Shown here piece by piece: positions 7,471 to 16,573 of a DNA stretch of 39,610 nucleotides. A program made the position numbers and the translations under genes. The DNA is taken from assembly GCA_964549495.1 (NCBI GenBank), contig CAZJWJ010000046.1, positions 1 to 39,610 on the forward strand, written 5' to 3'. The notes beneath the pieces are model-generated. The model was not told where the DNA came from. It did not search any database and saw only the letters and a program-made list of their open reading frames with translations. The stretch is from JACKBJ01 sp964549495 (GTDB taxonomy: Bacteria; Chloroflexota; Anaerolineae; Epilineales; Epilineaceae). Every line of letters begins with the position of its first letter. Within the stretch, counting starts at the first letter, position 1.

Positions 7471-8211
7471 GAGAATTGTGGGACATTCGAGACGAGCCGC
7501 GTTCACTTCAACACGCCTTGCTTGACGGCATGCGAATTTGGGATGCAGCCCAGCGTCGTCGTAACACTCTGCGCACCATCCTTCGATGCACCGACCGCAC
7601 TCCTAGGGCGCACCACGGGAAACTCGGTGATAGCCTTGCGCCCCGTAGGTCCATTGCCCGCGAGCGAATGGCAATGGGATGGCTACGAATGCGAAACTCA
7701 GTCGACCGCCCTCTGGGTTGACATCACACCACCAGCTGGCCTCTCCCTCGAATCCGTTTGGACCTCGCTTGACTGCTGCTTCGCTCCGCAACAGTGCAGT
7801 TCGAACGCCGGCAACAATTCGGGCACGATGGCAACTCAGTACTTCGACTGCGAGAACCCTCCCGTGCCGCCGGGTCCGCTCGACTGGCAATTGCTTCCCG
7901 GAACCAGCGTGAACCAGTGCCCAAAGAACTGTGAATTCGGCCAGGAGGCCTGGGTCGAAGTATGGTTCTGCGATTACCTTCCGATCAATACACAGATCAC
8001 GGGACGTGCTCACCTCTCGAACGGCTCCATTCTCCCTGTAGTACTTTCCCCGATGTTCATCGTTGGCGGAACGGCCGCCACTTGGAGATGGACCTCCAAC
8101 TGTATGACGAACGGCGCCCAACTGGTCCGGGTCGAGATCGCACCGGTAGCGCCAATCCAGCGGATACACGCCGGCACGGCCTGCTGTGACTGCCCGCCCC
8201 AACACTGTTAG
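7471..8211 (+). pseudogene. Secreted Cys-rich repeat protein, front removed at the IS66 end
   Basis: About 246 codons starting exactly at the right end of IS66. There is no signal peptide or start of its own; the frame merely continues backward into the IS. The remaining protein is a tandem duplication. Each half begins C-x3-CEFG, has a 'V-x-LC' or 'VWFC' strand, a TG..G..I..V middle, a W-x-W pair and a C before a final CC-x(2-3)-Q-x-C-type end. The halves split near residue 140. The C-terminal 'CCDC' resembles the end of the secreted protein encoded at 16668-17549, so they may be distant relatives. I infer a surface or secreted beta-sandwich protein that lost its export signal and promoter. 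A fusion translated from ATG 7225 inside the IS is formally possible. Confidence 0.65.
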
Positions 8212-8247
8212 GGATTGATCCAGGGCCAAGGCCAAGACGGCATTCGA

Positions 8248-8280
8248 GAGCCCCGATCCACTCTCGATGGATCGGGGCTC
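8248..8280. terminator. Perfect 13-bp hairpin between convergent genes
   Basis: GAGCCCCGATCCA (8248-8260), loop CTCTCGA, TGGATCGGGGCTC (8268-8280). It lies between the plus-strand frame ending at 8211 and the minus-strand vWA gene, whose TGA overlaps its edge at 8279-8281. There is no T-run on either side, so it would act as a strong stem without the classic U-tract. Confidence 0.75.
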
Positions 8281-10318
8281 AACGCCGGCCCCAATACCGC
8301 TCTGCGGGGCAAGGGATCTCACCAGCGATGGTGGCGAAGATCTCCGGGAGCGCGTCCGCGTCAAGGGTTCCGAAGTAGAAGGACGGCCGGCTGACCATCT
8401 TGCGCAGGGCGGCTTCTTCCACGTCGTCACCCAAGCCGACCGCGAAGACCGTCACGCCCAGGCGCTTGGCGGCCTCGACATGCTCCAGAGCCTCTTCGAT
8501 CGGGCGAACATTGGATCGCCCGTCGGTCAGCAACACCAGCGCGCGACTTCGATCCGGACCCTGCGGTCCCTGGTCCAGCTGTTGGAGCGCGGTCTCGACG
8601 CCGCAGGGAATGCAGGTGCCGGGCGCCGGGGCGGCCGCGTCCAGGGCCGCGTCGATCTCGGACCGACGCGAGCCCAACGGGAGCTCGAGGGTCACGGTCT
8701 CGTTGAAGAGCACGAGCCCAGCCCGATCACCGCGCTCGAGCTCGAGCGCAGCCAGGAGTCGCTTGGCCGCGCTCACAGCCGCGGCGAGCTTGCTGCGGCC
8801 GCTGGCGGTCGGGCTGCCCATGCTGGAGGACGCGTCGATCGCCAAGGAGACGTCCACGTTGCGTTGGGTGGGTTGGCAGGACTCGACCAGCGCGATCGGC
8901 AGATGAAGAACCGACGGTGCTGGAAGGCTCGTGCGCGTAGCCGACGGGGTTGGGGTGTCCGTCGCTGTGGAGGTGACCGACGGCAAGGGCGTCTGTGGTG
9001 GGAGGATGCCGTTTCCGGTGAGGATGTCGTTCGGGTAGGCATAGTTTCCGTCCGGACAGACCAAGACGTCTCGGCCGGGCACCAGCTGCCGGCGATCGTG
9101 CGAGAGCTGCCAGCTTCCAAACTCCACGTCGACGGGTTCCTGGCCGGCGAGGATGTGTGTCCCGTCCGTGCTCCAAGCGACGGACGCCATCGGGCCCTTC
9201 CAGGGGTTGAGATCGAAACCGACCTCCGCGACCGGCGCCGATGCGAGCAGGTTGCGCGCACGACCGTCGACCCAGTCGTACACGAGCAGGCGCGAGAAGC
9301 CGTGGACGGCCAGGAGGCCGTGATGGTAGGGGGCAAGGTTGAATGCCGTACCGCCCACGCGCTCGACTGGCGAGAGCCCATCCAGCACCTGGGTGGCTGC
9401 GCTGCGACCGACCAGATCCACGATGACGATCTCCCGAGGTGCCCCGCCGGTGATCACGATGTGGCCCTCATCGGGCGACATCGTCGCGGTCGTGAAGAAG
9501 TTCGCGATGCCGCAAACCGAATCAGGCAAGCCTTTCAGGTCCGGTAGTGAGATCGGTGGGGCCACCTCCGTCAGCGTCTCGGCATCGACCGTGTAGAGGT
9601 AGGCTTGGCTGTCGGCCACTCCCGATCGCAGGGCAGGCGCGACCAGAAGAACGACAGGCTGCGTCTTGGACGGGATGATCTCGGCCACGGGCGCTGCCGT
9701 GACGAACTCTGCACGGATCTCGCCAGCGCGATGTGCCGCGAGATCGAGATCTGCGATCGCCAGTCGAATGACGCCGTATCGCTGCGCACCACAGTTGTGC
9801 GCGGAGAGCCCGTCCACCTGCCCACCCGCGTTCACGGCCAGCAAGACCGACGCATCATCGGGGCTGACCGCGATGCCGCCCGCGTGGGTGGCGGACCAAG
9901 GATCTGGCACGGAGTCCGGTAGGTCGATGTAGGCGTCCGTCCAACCGCTCGGCGAGCTCGGCTCGCGCCGAGCGGCATAGATGTCCGCGCGTTCGACTCC
10001 ATCCTCCGACACGCTCATGCCATTGTTGCGAATGGCCAGAACCATGCTCAGGTCGCTCACGGCCGCCATGCGCCCCGGCGACAAGCGCTGCGTGCCGGGG
10101 TGCGAGACTCCGTTCTGCAGCGAGGCGACGGAGATCGCGCTACATCCGGCAGCCCTAGGCATTCCGAAGAAACCCTCGGTCAAGAAGATCTCGTCGCCGG
10201 CCGAGAGCGACTGGGCCGTCACTGGCAAGCCGAGGTAGCCGGCCATGCCGCCGACGACGATCACGACCATGAACGCAGCCGCGAATCGGAATGAGCGATG
10301 CCGATACCAGAGGTTCAT
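8279..10318 (-). CDS. Surface beta-propeller/von Willebrand factor A protein
   Basis: A 679-residue exported protein. Residues 12-36 are a signal peptide or membrane anchor. Residues about 40-430 contain repeated strands of the 'GGIAVSPDDASVLLAV' and 'TATMSPDEGHIVITG' type, consistent with a seven-bladed or WD40-like propeller. A Thr/Pro/Ser linker (about 443-470) leads to a vWA domain at 488-670 with the MIDAS motif DASSS at 495-499 and a Thr-Asp in 'VLLTDGRSN'. vWA domains with an intact MIDAS bind protein ligands through a metal ion, so adhesion or an assembly role outside the cell is likely. The ATG is at 10316-10318, with AGGAGG just upstream. The linker style is common in Chloroflexota surface proteins. 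Confidence 0.85.
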   Translation of the reverse strand: MNLWYRHRSFRFAAAFMVVIVVGGMAGYLGLPVTAQSLSAGDEIFLTEGFFGMPRAAGCSAISVASLQNGVSHPGTQRLSPGRMAAVSDLSMVLAIRNNGMSVSEDGVERADIYAARREPSSPSGWTDAYIDLPDSVPDPWSATHAGGIAVSPDDASVLLAVNAGGQVDGLSAHNCGAQRYGVIRLAIADLDLAAHRAGEIRAEFVTAAPVAEIIPSKTQPVVLLVAPALRSGVADSQAYLYTVDAETLTEVAPPISLPDLKGLPDSVCGIANFFTTATMSPDEGHIVITGGAPREIVIVDLVGRSAATQVLDGLSPVERVGGTAFNLAPYHHGLLAVHGFSRLLVYDWVDGRARNLLASAPVAEVGFDLNPWKGPMASVAWSTDGTHILAGQEPVDVEFGSWQLSHDRRQLVPGRDVLVCPDGNYAYPNDILTGNGILPPQTPLPSVTSTATDTPTPSATRTSLPAPSVLHLPIALVESCQPTQRNVDVSLAIDASSSMGSPTASGRSKLAAAVSAAKRLLAALELERGDRAGLVLFNETVTLELPLGSRRSEIDAALDAAAPAPGTCIPCGVETALQQLDQGPQGPDRSRALVLLTDGRSNVRPIEEALEHVEAAKRLGVTVFAVGLGDDVEEAALRKMVSRPSFYFGTLDADALPEIFATIAGEIPCPAERYWGRR

Positions 10319-10395
10319 GTCCGCCTCCTCGAAAAGGCTTCACGAGCAGCACCAGCCCCGTCTTCGCATGCGGCCTACCTAGGCCACGACAACGC

Positions 10396-10423
10396 CCGCC
10401 CGGAAGCACGTGCCTCCGGGCGG
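10396..10423 (-). terminator. 13-bp stem hairpin after the gene at 10452
   Basis: CCGCCCGGAAGCA (10396-10408), two-base loop, TGCCTCCGGGCGG (10411-10423). The one mismatch is a G-U type pair in RNA from one strand. It starts 28 bases beyond the stop of the minus-strand gene at 10452 and precedes the next minus-strand gene, so it likely ends the upstream transcript. There is no T-run. Confidence 0.6.
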
Positions 10424-10451
10424 ACGGGATCTTCGTGGTGGTCGGACGTCG

Positions 10452-11153
10452 TCAGGGCGCCTGGTAGTAGAGGTCCCAGAGTTGGCCTGCGATGGCGTCG
10501 GTGGTGGTGCCCGAGTTGCTGCCGCTGACGGCCCTGGAGGTGGCCATCATCTGGCAGGGATGCGGGACACGATAGACCACACCCAGGTAGGTGCTGGGGT
10601 CGGCGCCAAAGAGATGCGGCGGGTTCAGGTCGTAGAACTTGGCGTCGCCAAAGTTGTTGATCAGCTCGGTGCCCAGGTAGTGATCACCGACATCCCCAAG
10701 GTCCCCACTCAGGTTGGCGTTGACCCAAAGACTGCCAGTGGCACCCGTCCCGAAGAGGTGGCGCTGCGGGCTGAAGGGCGAGCCCGTGCCCGAGAGCCAG
10801 ATGCCTGCCGCCGGCCGCGTGTACTTGCCGGGGTCCAGATGCATGTCCATGGCCACCACACCCCAGTCGAGGGGCGCCGGTCCGACGGAGGGCTGGAAGC
10901 CGAAGCACTGGTCGCCGAAGTCGAAACCGATCTCCCAGTAGCCCTCGCTATCGCTGCCGTCGACGTCTTCACCCCAGAAGGTGTCATCCAGCGTGATATC
11001 TCCCAAGGGAGTCGCCGTATCTTGATACAAGGTGACCGATGCACCGACGAAGGGCTCGACGGGTGCAGTCTCCTGGGCCGTTGCCGTGACGGCCAACAGG
11101 CCGGCATAGACCAACAAGGCGAAGATGGGAAGTAGCAGTCGTGGGCGCATCAT
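10452..11153 (-). CDS. Secreted protein of unknown function
   Basis: About 233 residues with a signal peptide at the start (MMRPR, hydrophobic 'LLLPIFALLVYAGLLAV', likely cleavage after 'TATAQ'). The mature part is acidic and rich in Gly, Asp and Trp, with two cysteines, and shows 'ITLDDTFWGEDVDGSDSEGY', which looks like a loop-rich beta protein. No family was recognised. I chose the double ATG at 11148-11153 because AAGGAG lies just before it; the frame is open to 11249 but has no ribosome site there. The putative BTAD-type promoter at 11267-11300 lies upstream, leaving a long leader of roughly 105 bases. A hairpin terminator follows at 10396-10423. Confidence 0.75.
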   Translation of the reverse strand: MMRPRLLLPIFALLVYAGLLAVTATAQETAPVEPFVGASVTLYQDTATPLGDITLDDTFWGEDVDGSDSEGYWEIGFDFGDQCFGFQPSVGPAPLDWGVVAMDMHLDPGKYTRPAAGIWLSGTGSPFSPQRHLFGTGATGSLWVNANLSGDLGDVGDHYLGTELINNFGDAKFYDLNPPHLFGADPSTYLGVVYRVPHPCQMMATSRAVSGSNSGTTTDAIAGQLWDLYYQAP

Positions 11154-11266
11154 AGGTCTCCTTGGTTCTGGCGCGGGCATCCGTGGGTGCTCGCGCCACT
11201 TCGTATTCAGCCCAAGAGCGGGCCGGACGATGCCGGGCAGGGAAAGCATTTTCCATACCCGAGCAA

Positions 11267-11300
11267 AGTATAGGCCATCGGGCGTTACAAGAGCGTCACA
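11267..11300 (-). promoter_or_regulatory. Putative BTAD/SARP-type operator-promoter, site C
   Basis: On the minus strand, TGTGACG (11300-11294) and TGTAACG (11289-11283) are separated by CTCT. A good -10, TATACT (11272-11267), follows 10 bp later. It faces the secreted-protein gene that starts at 11153 and lies just beyond the end of the BTAD regulator gene (11344). Confidence 0.65.
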
Positions 11301-11343
11301 GTGAAAGATCCTGCCCTGATGGACTCCGCCCCACAGCCCAATG

Positions 11344-14300
11344 CTATGTGCCGATGTTCGATCGCACTGTGCTCGCGCGCGAGGCGGCTCGAAGTGCTGA
11401 TGCCTCGAGTTCCTTCCAGAGCTCGCTCGAAACGGCGCTCCGCCCAGACAGCAGCTCGGCTCGCGCCGCCTCCGTCCCTAGGTTGTCCGCGAGGACCTCG
11501 TACAGCATGCGGGACCGCACCTCGGCCCCGTAGGATCGTGGCGCGGCGATGTCTCGACGGATCGCCTCGGAGCGCCCCAGGCAGCGTGCGGACAGCCGGA
11601 AATGCTCTTGCGCAACGGCACAAGCCGCAACGACTTCGAGTGCCTCGGCGATCTCGCGCTGCTGCCCCAGATCGATCTCCTTGGACAGACTATCCAATGC
11701 CGCCGCACCCGCCTCGGCCAACCGCTCGTCCTGTAGCGCCAGCATGGCCTGGAGCCGGAGGGCCCGCGCCTGCAGATCGGCCAGTCCGACCTGGCCCTCG
11801 ATCGCTAAGGCCTCGAGAACCAGATCGGCAGCTTCGGATGCTCGCTCGGATTCCAACCGTTGTTCCGCCAGCTTGACCAGCACGTGCGCCCGGCTCCAAT
11901 CGGGGCCGATGCGACTCCGAATCGCCAGACTCTCCTCCAGGTAGGCGGCCGCCAGGTCCAAGCGACCCCGCCGGAGCTCCACTGCACCCAACCACTCCAG
12001 GCTGATGGATTGGTGATCCTCATGCCCGATGAGGCGATACACCCGCAGAGCCGCGCGAAGGTGGAGCGTCGCCGCGTCGAACTGGTTCTGACCCCCGAGC
12101 AGTTGCCCGTAGAAGGTACGCATGCTGGCTTCGGCAAAAGTGTCCCCTAGGCCACGGCAGATCTCGATTGCCTCATCGAGTGCGCGTTGGGCGTCGGAAT
12201 AGCGACCCAAGCGGTTGGAAACCCAAGCCAGGCCTTGCAGCGCGCTGCGCCGCAAGGCTGTAAGCTCTCCGGGCTCGATCCATCGCAAGCTTTCCTCATA
12301 ATGTTGATACGCCACCCCAAGGTCCCCACTTCGCAATGCCAGATAGGCCTGAGCCGATCTGGCGCCGGCCACCACCCGTCGATCCTCCAAGCCTTCCGCG
12401 ATCTCCAGGCTCCGATTGAGCGCTACCTCGGCGGCCGGAATCTCGTTGAGCATCGTCAAGGCAGTCGCCCGCATGAGGAGACATTCGGCAGCCTGCTCCA
12501 AGGCTCCCGCCGCCTCGAACAATCGGGTCGCCTCTTGCCGACGACGCTCGGCAGAGCGAAAGTCACCTCGCAGGTAGGCCAGCGTGCCGGCCGTGTGGAA
12601 AGCGGACCCGAGATCGAAAGGATCCGCTTCCGTCGACGCCACGGCCTCGATCACGGCCTCGGTTTGCGCCGACTCCGGCTCGAGGTGCATCCGCAGGGCC
12701 CAGAACACCCGCAGGCTGCCCACCAGGCCGAGGGCCAGGTCGTGGCGTTCGGCCTCGATCGCCCAGTCGAGGGCCCGGCGGAAGTTGCCATGATCCGCGT
12801 CGAGCCGGTCGAGCCAGCGGGCGGCCTCGGGACCGATCAGATGGGGCGCCGCGGTCCGTGCCAGGCCCGCGAAGTACTCGGCGTGGGCTGCGTTGCAAAG
12901 AGCCCGCTCGCCGGCCGCCGTCAGGTCCTCGCCCAAGCGCTGGCGGATCACCTCCAGCATGCGATAACGTCGGGCGGCCTCGTCGAGCTGCAACAAGGAC
13001 TTCTCGCGCAATCGCTCCAGGCAGCGCGCGATCCACTCCGGTGCGTCGTCCGGGTCGGCGACCACCGCGCAAGCGGCATCCAGATCGAAACCGCCGGCGA
13101 AGACGGCCAAGCGACGCAGGACACGCCGCTCCGGCGCGTCGAGCAGACCCAGGCTCCAGTCGATCGCGGCCCGCATGGTCCGGTGGCGCTCCGGCAGCTC
13201 CCGGCTCCGGCTACGCAGCAGCGCCAGGCCCCGGTCCAGCTGCGCTTCGATGGCCTCCGGCTCCAGGATGAGCATCCGCGCCGCCGCCAGCTCGATGGCC
13301 AGCGGCAGACCGTCCAGCTGGCTGCAGATCCTGGCCACGCAGAGCAGGTCGTCCCGGGTTCTCAAGGCATCCGGTCTTCTGCGCGCGGCCCGATCGCGAA
13401 AGAGCGCCACCGACTCCGTCGCGGCGATCTCGTCGAAGCTGGGCTCGGCATCCAGCGCCGGAAGGTCCAGCGGCGGTGGCGGCCAGGCCAGTTCGTCCGG
13501 CAGGTGCAAGGCCTCCCGGCTGGTGGCCAGGATGCGAAGATCCGGCGCCGCCGCAAGCAGATCCGCCGTCAGATCGGCGATCTCCGATCGCAGCTGCTCG
13601 CAATTGTCCAAGACCAAGACCGCGCTGCGCGGCGACAGGCTCCGGAGTAGGTCCTCGCGGAGGCTGCCCGAACCGGTCGGGCGCAGCCGGGCGGCGCCGG
13701 CCACGGCCGCGATCAGGGTCGAGGTCGAGGTCGCCCCGGCCAGCTCGGCCCAGACCACGCCATCGCGATACCGGCTCGCCAGTCGGTGCGCGAGGGCCAG
13801 CGCGAGCCTGGTCTTGCCCACACCACCCGTGCCGACCAGCGTCACAAGGCGACGCCGGGAGAGGATCGCCTCGAGCTCGTCCATGGCCGCCTCGCGGCCG
13901 ATCAATCGATCCGAGGGCGAGGGCAGCGCCTCGAGGGCATCGCGCCCGACGGTCGACCAGGACAGGTCGGGCGCCTCCGCGGCCGCGGTCTGCGCCGCCG
14001 TGGGCAGGGGCTCACCCTTCGCGATGGCATCCCGCAGTCGGCGGAGCGAGAGCGGAGGCTCGAGACCGAAGCTCGACTCGAGCTCGCGGCGATAGCCTTC
14101 GTACCGTTCCAGCGCCTCGGCCACGCGATCGGCGCGCGCCAGGGCCTGCAGGATTCCGCTGATGGCGGCCTCGTTGCTGCCATCCAAGTCCAGCAGCCGC
14201 CGGCTCGCGGCCTCGGCGGCCTCGAGCCGATCCTCGGAGAGATCGATCCGGATCAGGGACTCGAGCACTGCCACCAGTTGGATTCGCACGCGACGCCGAA

Positions 14301-14727
14301 CCACATCCAGCCATTCGTCCTCAAAGCCCGGGAGCAGTTCCTCTTGAGCCAGCTCGACCGCCCGCACCAGGGCCTCGCGGTCATCGCCGGCTGCCGCTTG
14401 CTCGAATTCCCGCAGGTCGATCGACGCGGGCGCGGCCAGATTCCAGACCAGACCGGCCTTGGACGCCAGGATCCATCCCTCTTCTTCGGGCGCCGGCGGG
14501 AGTTCCGTCCGCAACCAGTGCAGGCAGCGCCGCAAGTGCAATCGCGCCGCTGCCTCGTCGGTGTCGGGCCAGAGCCGAAAGGCGATGGACTCTCGAGGCA
14601 GCGGGCCATCGGCGTGGAGCAGCAGGAAGATCCACAGGCGTTGGACATCCCTGCGCAAGGGCAAGGGAAAGGCGCTCCCCTCCCACTGCAGCAGCGGTCC
14701 GCCGAAGAGCTGGATGTTCAGGCTCAT
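11344..14727 (-). CDS. AfsR-like BTAD-ATPase-TPR transcriptional regulator
   Basis: About 1127 residues. An N-terminal winged helix of the OmpR/SARP type ('LNIQLFGG ... LRRDVQRLWIFLLLHA') is followed by a bacterial transcriptional activation domain (to about 230) and a NB-ARC/AAA ATPase. The ATPase has Walker A GTGGVGKT at about 299-306, Walker B 'AVLVLDN' and a sensor 'LATSRE'. A long C-terminal TPR array follows (from about 700, with repeats such as 'LGRYSDAQRALDEAIEICRG'). Such proteins bind direct repeats at promoters and activate them in an ATP- and signal-dependent way. The ATG at 14725-14727 fits the domain start; a TTG at 14755-14757 is possible. It lies 54 bases after a second BTAD regulator on the same strand, presumably in one operon. 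Confidence 0.9.
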   Translation of the reverse strand: MSLNIQLFGGPLLQWEGSAFPLPLRRDVQRLWIFLLLHADGPLPRESIAFRLWPDTDEAAARLHLRRCLHWLRTELPPAPEEEGWILASKAGLVWNLAAPASIDLREFEQAAAGDDREALVRAVELAQEELLPGFEDEWLDVVRRRVRIQLVAVLESLIRIDLSEDRLEAAEAASRRLLDLDGSNEAAISGILQALARADRVAEALERYEGYRRELESSFGLEPPLSLRRLRDAIAKGEPLPTAAQTAAAEAPDLSWSTVGRDALEALPSPSDRLIGREAAMDELEAILSRRRLVTLVGTGGVGKTRLALALAHRLASRYRDGVVWAELAGATSTSTLIAAVAGAARLRPTGSGSLREDLLRSLSPRSAVLVLDNCEQLRSEIADLTADLLAAAPDLRILATSREALHLPDELAWPPPPLDLPALDAEPSFDEIAATESVALFRDRAARRRPDALRTRDDLLCVARICSQLDGLPLAIELAAARMLILEPEAIEAQLDRGLALLRSRSRELPERHRTMRAAIDWSLGLLDAPERRVLRRLAVFAGGFDLDAACAVVADPDDAPEWIARCLERLREKSLLQLDEAARRYRMLEVIRQRLGEDLTAAGERALCNAAHAEYFAGLARTAAPHLIGPEAARWLDRLDADHGNFRRALDWAIEAERHDLALGLVGSLRVFWALRMHLEPESAQTEAVIEAVASTEADPFDLGSAFHTAGTLAYLRGDFRSAERRRQEATRLFEAAGALEQAAECLLMRATALTMLNEIPAAEVALNRSLEIAEGLEDRRVVAGARSAQAYLALRSGDLGVAYQHYEESLRWIEPGELTALRRSALQGLAWVSNRLGRYSDAQRALDEAIEICRGLGDTFAEASMRTFYGQLLGGQNQFDAATLHLRAALRVYRLIGHEDHQSISLEWLGAVELRRGRLDLAAAYLEESLAIRSRIGPDWSRAHVLVKLAEQRLESERASEAADLVLEALAIEGQVGLADLQARALRLQAMLALQDERLAEAGAAALDSLSKEIDLGQQREIAEALEVVAACAVAQEHFRLSARCLGRSEAIRRDIAAPRSYGAEVRSRMLYEVLADNLGTEAARAELLSGRSAVSSELWKELEASALRAASRASTVRSNIGT

Positions 14728-14781
14728 CGCAGCCGGCCAGGTCGCCCGTTCGCCCAACTCGCCGCGCGCTGACGACCGCCG

Positions 14782-16560
14782 CTAATCCGCTCGGCGCAAG
14801 AATGCGGGCGCTTCGAATCGAGGCGCCCCATCGCGTTCGCCCAAGGGAAGCAGCAAGGATCGCTCGACCAGCTCTTCGAATGCATCCAGCACCGCGACAT
14901 CGGCACCCTCGGCTTCCCATTCTCCTCGAAGGCTCTTGGCCAGCGCGATCGCCTCGAACCCCTTCTCTGGGTCGGCATCCCGACCCAGGATGAATTCTAG
15001 CAAGCGCAGCGTAGGCGGCGAGAGCGCGTCGATGGCCGATGCCCGAAGATCCTCGAGGTTCGCATGCCGCCCTTCCAAGGCCATGCCGAATTCTGCTTCA
15101 GGCCTTGGTTTGGCCGGCGCCGCATCCTGACCCTGGCGGGCACGCAGCGCTTCCCATTCGATCATCGCTGGCAATCCGCCGAGCCCGGCCAGACTGACGC
15201 GCATCGCATCACCAACGCTCGAGGCACCGGATCGGTCCTCGAAGAGATCGGCGGCCTCCGCTTCGACCAGGAGCGGCATGCCGAGCCTTCGCTCCGCGGC
15301 CAGGCCGATCGGACCTCGCGCGGTGACGAGCCAGCGCGCACCGGGCGATCGACGTCGGGCTCGAAGCAGCGCCGCGGCGCAGGCATCCGGGGCAACATCG
15401 GCATTGTCCAGGATCACGATGGGGGATTCGCTCGCGTCGTCCGCCGTCTCCAACAAGGCAAGCAGCCTCTGCAGCTCGCTCGCAGAGTCGACTGCTCGGC
15501 TCAGATCGAGCCACTGGACTGCGCGGCCCTCCGCGTCCAGCAGATCGAAGAGCGCAGCGGCCAGGCGGGACTTGCCGGCGCCGGCCGGTCCGATGAGCGT
15601 GGTCGTATCGCCTGCACCGAGCGCGGTTCGAAGCCACTCCGGGCGCCCGCGCAGGTCGATTCGCCGGCGCCGGTAGATCGGCGGCCTCCAGGCATCCGGG
15701 GCGCTCTCGCTGGCCGGTGCGACGCCCCTCACCCCATCCGCGAGCCGCAGGATACCAGGCGCGGGCAGTTCGTCGCGGCCCGCACGGAGCGCCTCGACCA
15801 TCGCCCGCAGATCGGCCGCCGCCTCGCCTCCCGCCTCCGCGAGCGGGCCGTGTGCTGCCTCGTAGTCCAGCAGGCGCTGCCGCGCGCCGCCGGGGCTTCC
15901 GGACTGCCACTCGCACCAGATGGCCAAGCTTTGGGCGGACTCGCGCAGGGGATCGAGCGCGAGCGCGCGCTCGAGATCCATCAATGCCGCGGCATGGTCG
16001 TGCTCGGCGGCGCGTCTGGCGGCCCGCGCTTCGAGGAGTCGCAGCCGGCGATCCTCGGCAGCCCTTCGCGCCTCCTGCGCCCAGTCCGAATCGTAACCGA
16101 GCAGCAGCGGCTCCTCCGACAGCTCGATGGCCTCGTCGAGCCCTTCGGCGTCGGCCATCTCACCCGCTTCGATTCGACTCGCGGCGGCCTCGAATCGGGT
16201 CAGGTCGATCCAGATCTCGGAAGGCGGCCGGCCACCGAGCTCCTCGGCACCGAGCTCCAGCCAGGCCATGGAGGCAGCCCCGCGCGCCTCCGCTTCGATG
16301 ACGAAGGCTCGCAGATGGCTCAAGCTCGCGCGCAGCCGAGCCAGCGCGGCCGCGGCTTCGAGCTCCGGCCACAACGCCAGCGCGACATCGGCCCGCCCGA
16401 CTGGCTGTCCTCGAAGGAGCAGGTAGAGCAAGACGAGCCGGACGTTGCGCCGGCTGGGCAGCTCGATCGGCTCGAGATCGGTCGCGAGGAACATCGGGCT
16501 CCCGAAGAGTCGGATCTGGAGCGGTGGAGGCTCCCCGTCGAGATCGGAGTGGGACAGCAT
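14782..16560 (-). CDS. Second BTAD-ATPase regulator, lacking the TPR region
   Basis: About 592 residues. A winged-helix N-terminus ('LQIRLFGSPMFL ... LPSRRNVRLVLLYLLLRG') and a BTAD (to about 240) are followed by a compact P-loop ATPase. Walker A is GPAGAGKS at about 324-331, Walker B 'PIVILDN' ends near 385, and a sensor 'LVTARG' follows. The C-terminus is a short helical segment instead of TPRs. I chose the ATG at 16558-16560; the open frame extends upstream to 16635, but that part lies in the promoter region. It is the first gene of a two-gene operon with the larger regulator downstream. It is divergent from the secreted Cys-rich gene at 16668, whose promoter carries the shared direct repeat. 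Two BTAD proteins in tandem could act as partners or heteromers. Confidence 0.88.
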   Translation of the reverse strand: MLSHSDLDGEPPPLQIRLFGSPMFLATDLEPIELPSRRNVRLVLLYLLLRGQPVGRADVALALWPELEAAAALARLRASLSHLRAFVIEAEARGAASMAWLELGAEELGGRPPSEIWIDLTRFEAAASRIEAGEMADAEGLDEAIELSEEPLLLGYDSDWAQEARRAAEDRRLRLLEARAARRAAEHDHAAALMDLERALALDPLRESAQSLAIWCEWQSGSPGGARQRLLDYEAAHGPLAEAGGEAAADLRAMVEALRAGRDELPAPGILRLADGVRGVAPASESAPDAWRPPIYRRRRIDLRGRPEWLRTALGAGDTTTLIGPAGAGKSRLAAALFDLLDAEGRAVQWLDLSRAVDSASELQRLLALLETADDASESPIVILDNADVAPDACAAALLRARRRSPGARWLVTARGPIGLAAERRLGMPLLVEAEAADLFEDRSGASSVGDAMRVSLAGLGGLPAMIEWEALRARQGQDAAPAKPRPEAEFGMALEGRHANLEDLRASAIDALSPPTLRLLEFILGRDADPEKGFEAIALAKSLRGEWEAEGADVAVLDAFEELVERSLLLPLGERDGAPRFEAPAFLRRAD

Positions 16561-16573
16561 GGCGGAAGAATCC

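Noticed and set aside
11241..11254. GGAAAGCATTTTCC inverted repeat in the leader of the gene starting at 11153
   Set aside because: Arms of five bases with a four-base centre; no related sequence in the other BTAD-type leaders, so probably chance.
12187..13650. Long plus-strand frame opposite the TPR/ATPase regulator
   Set aside because: It is a shadow of the minus-strand regulator and has no start signal or recognisable domain.
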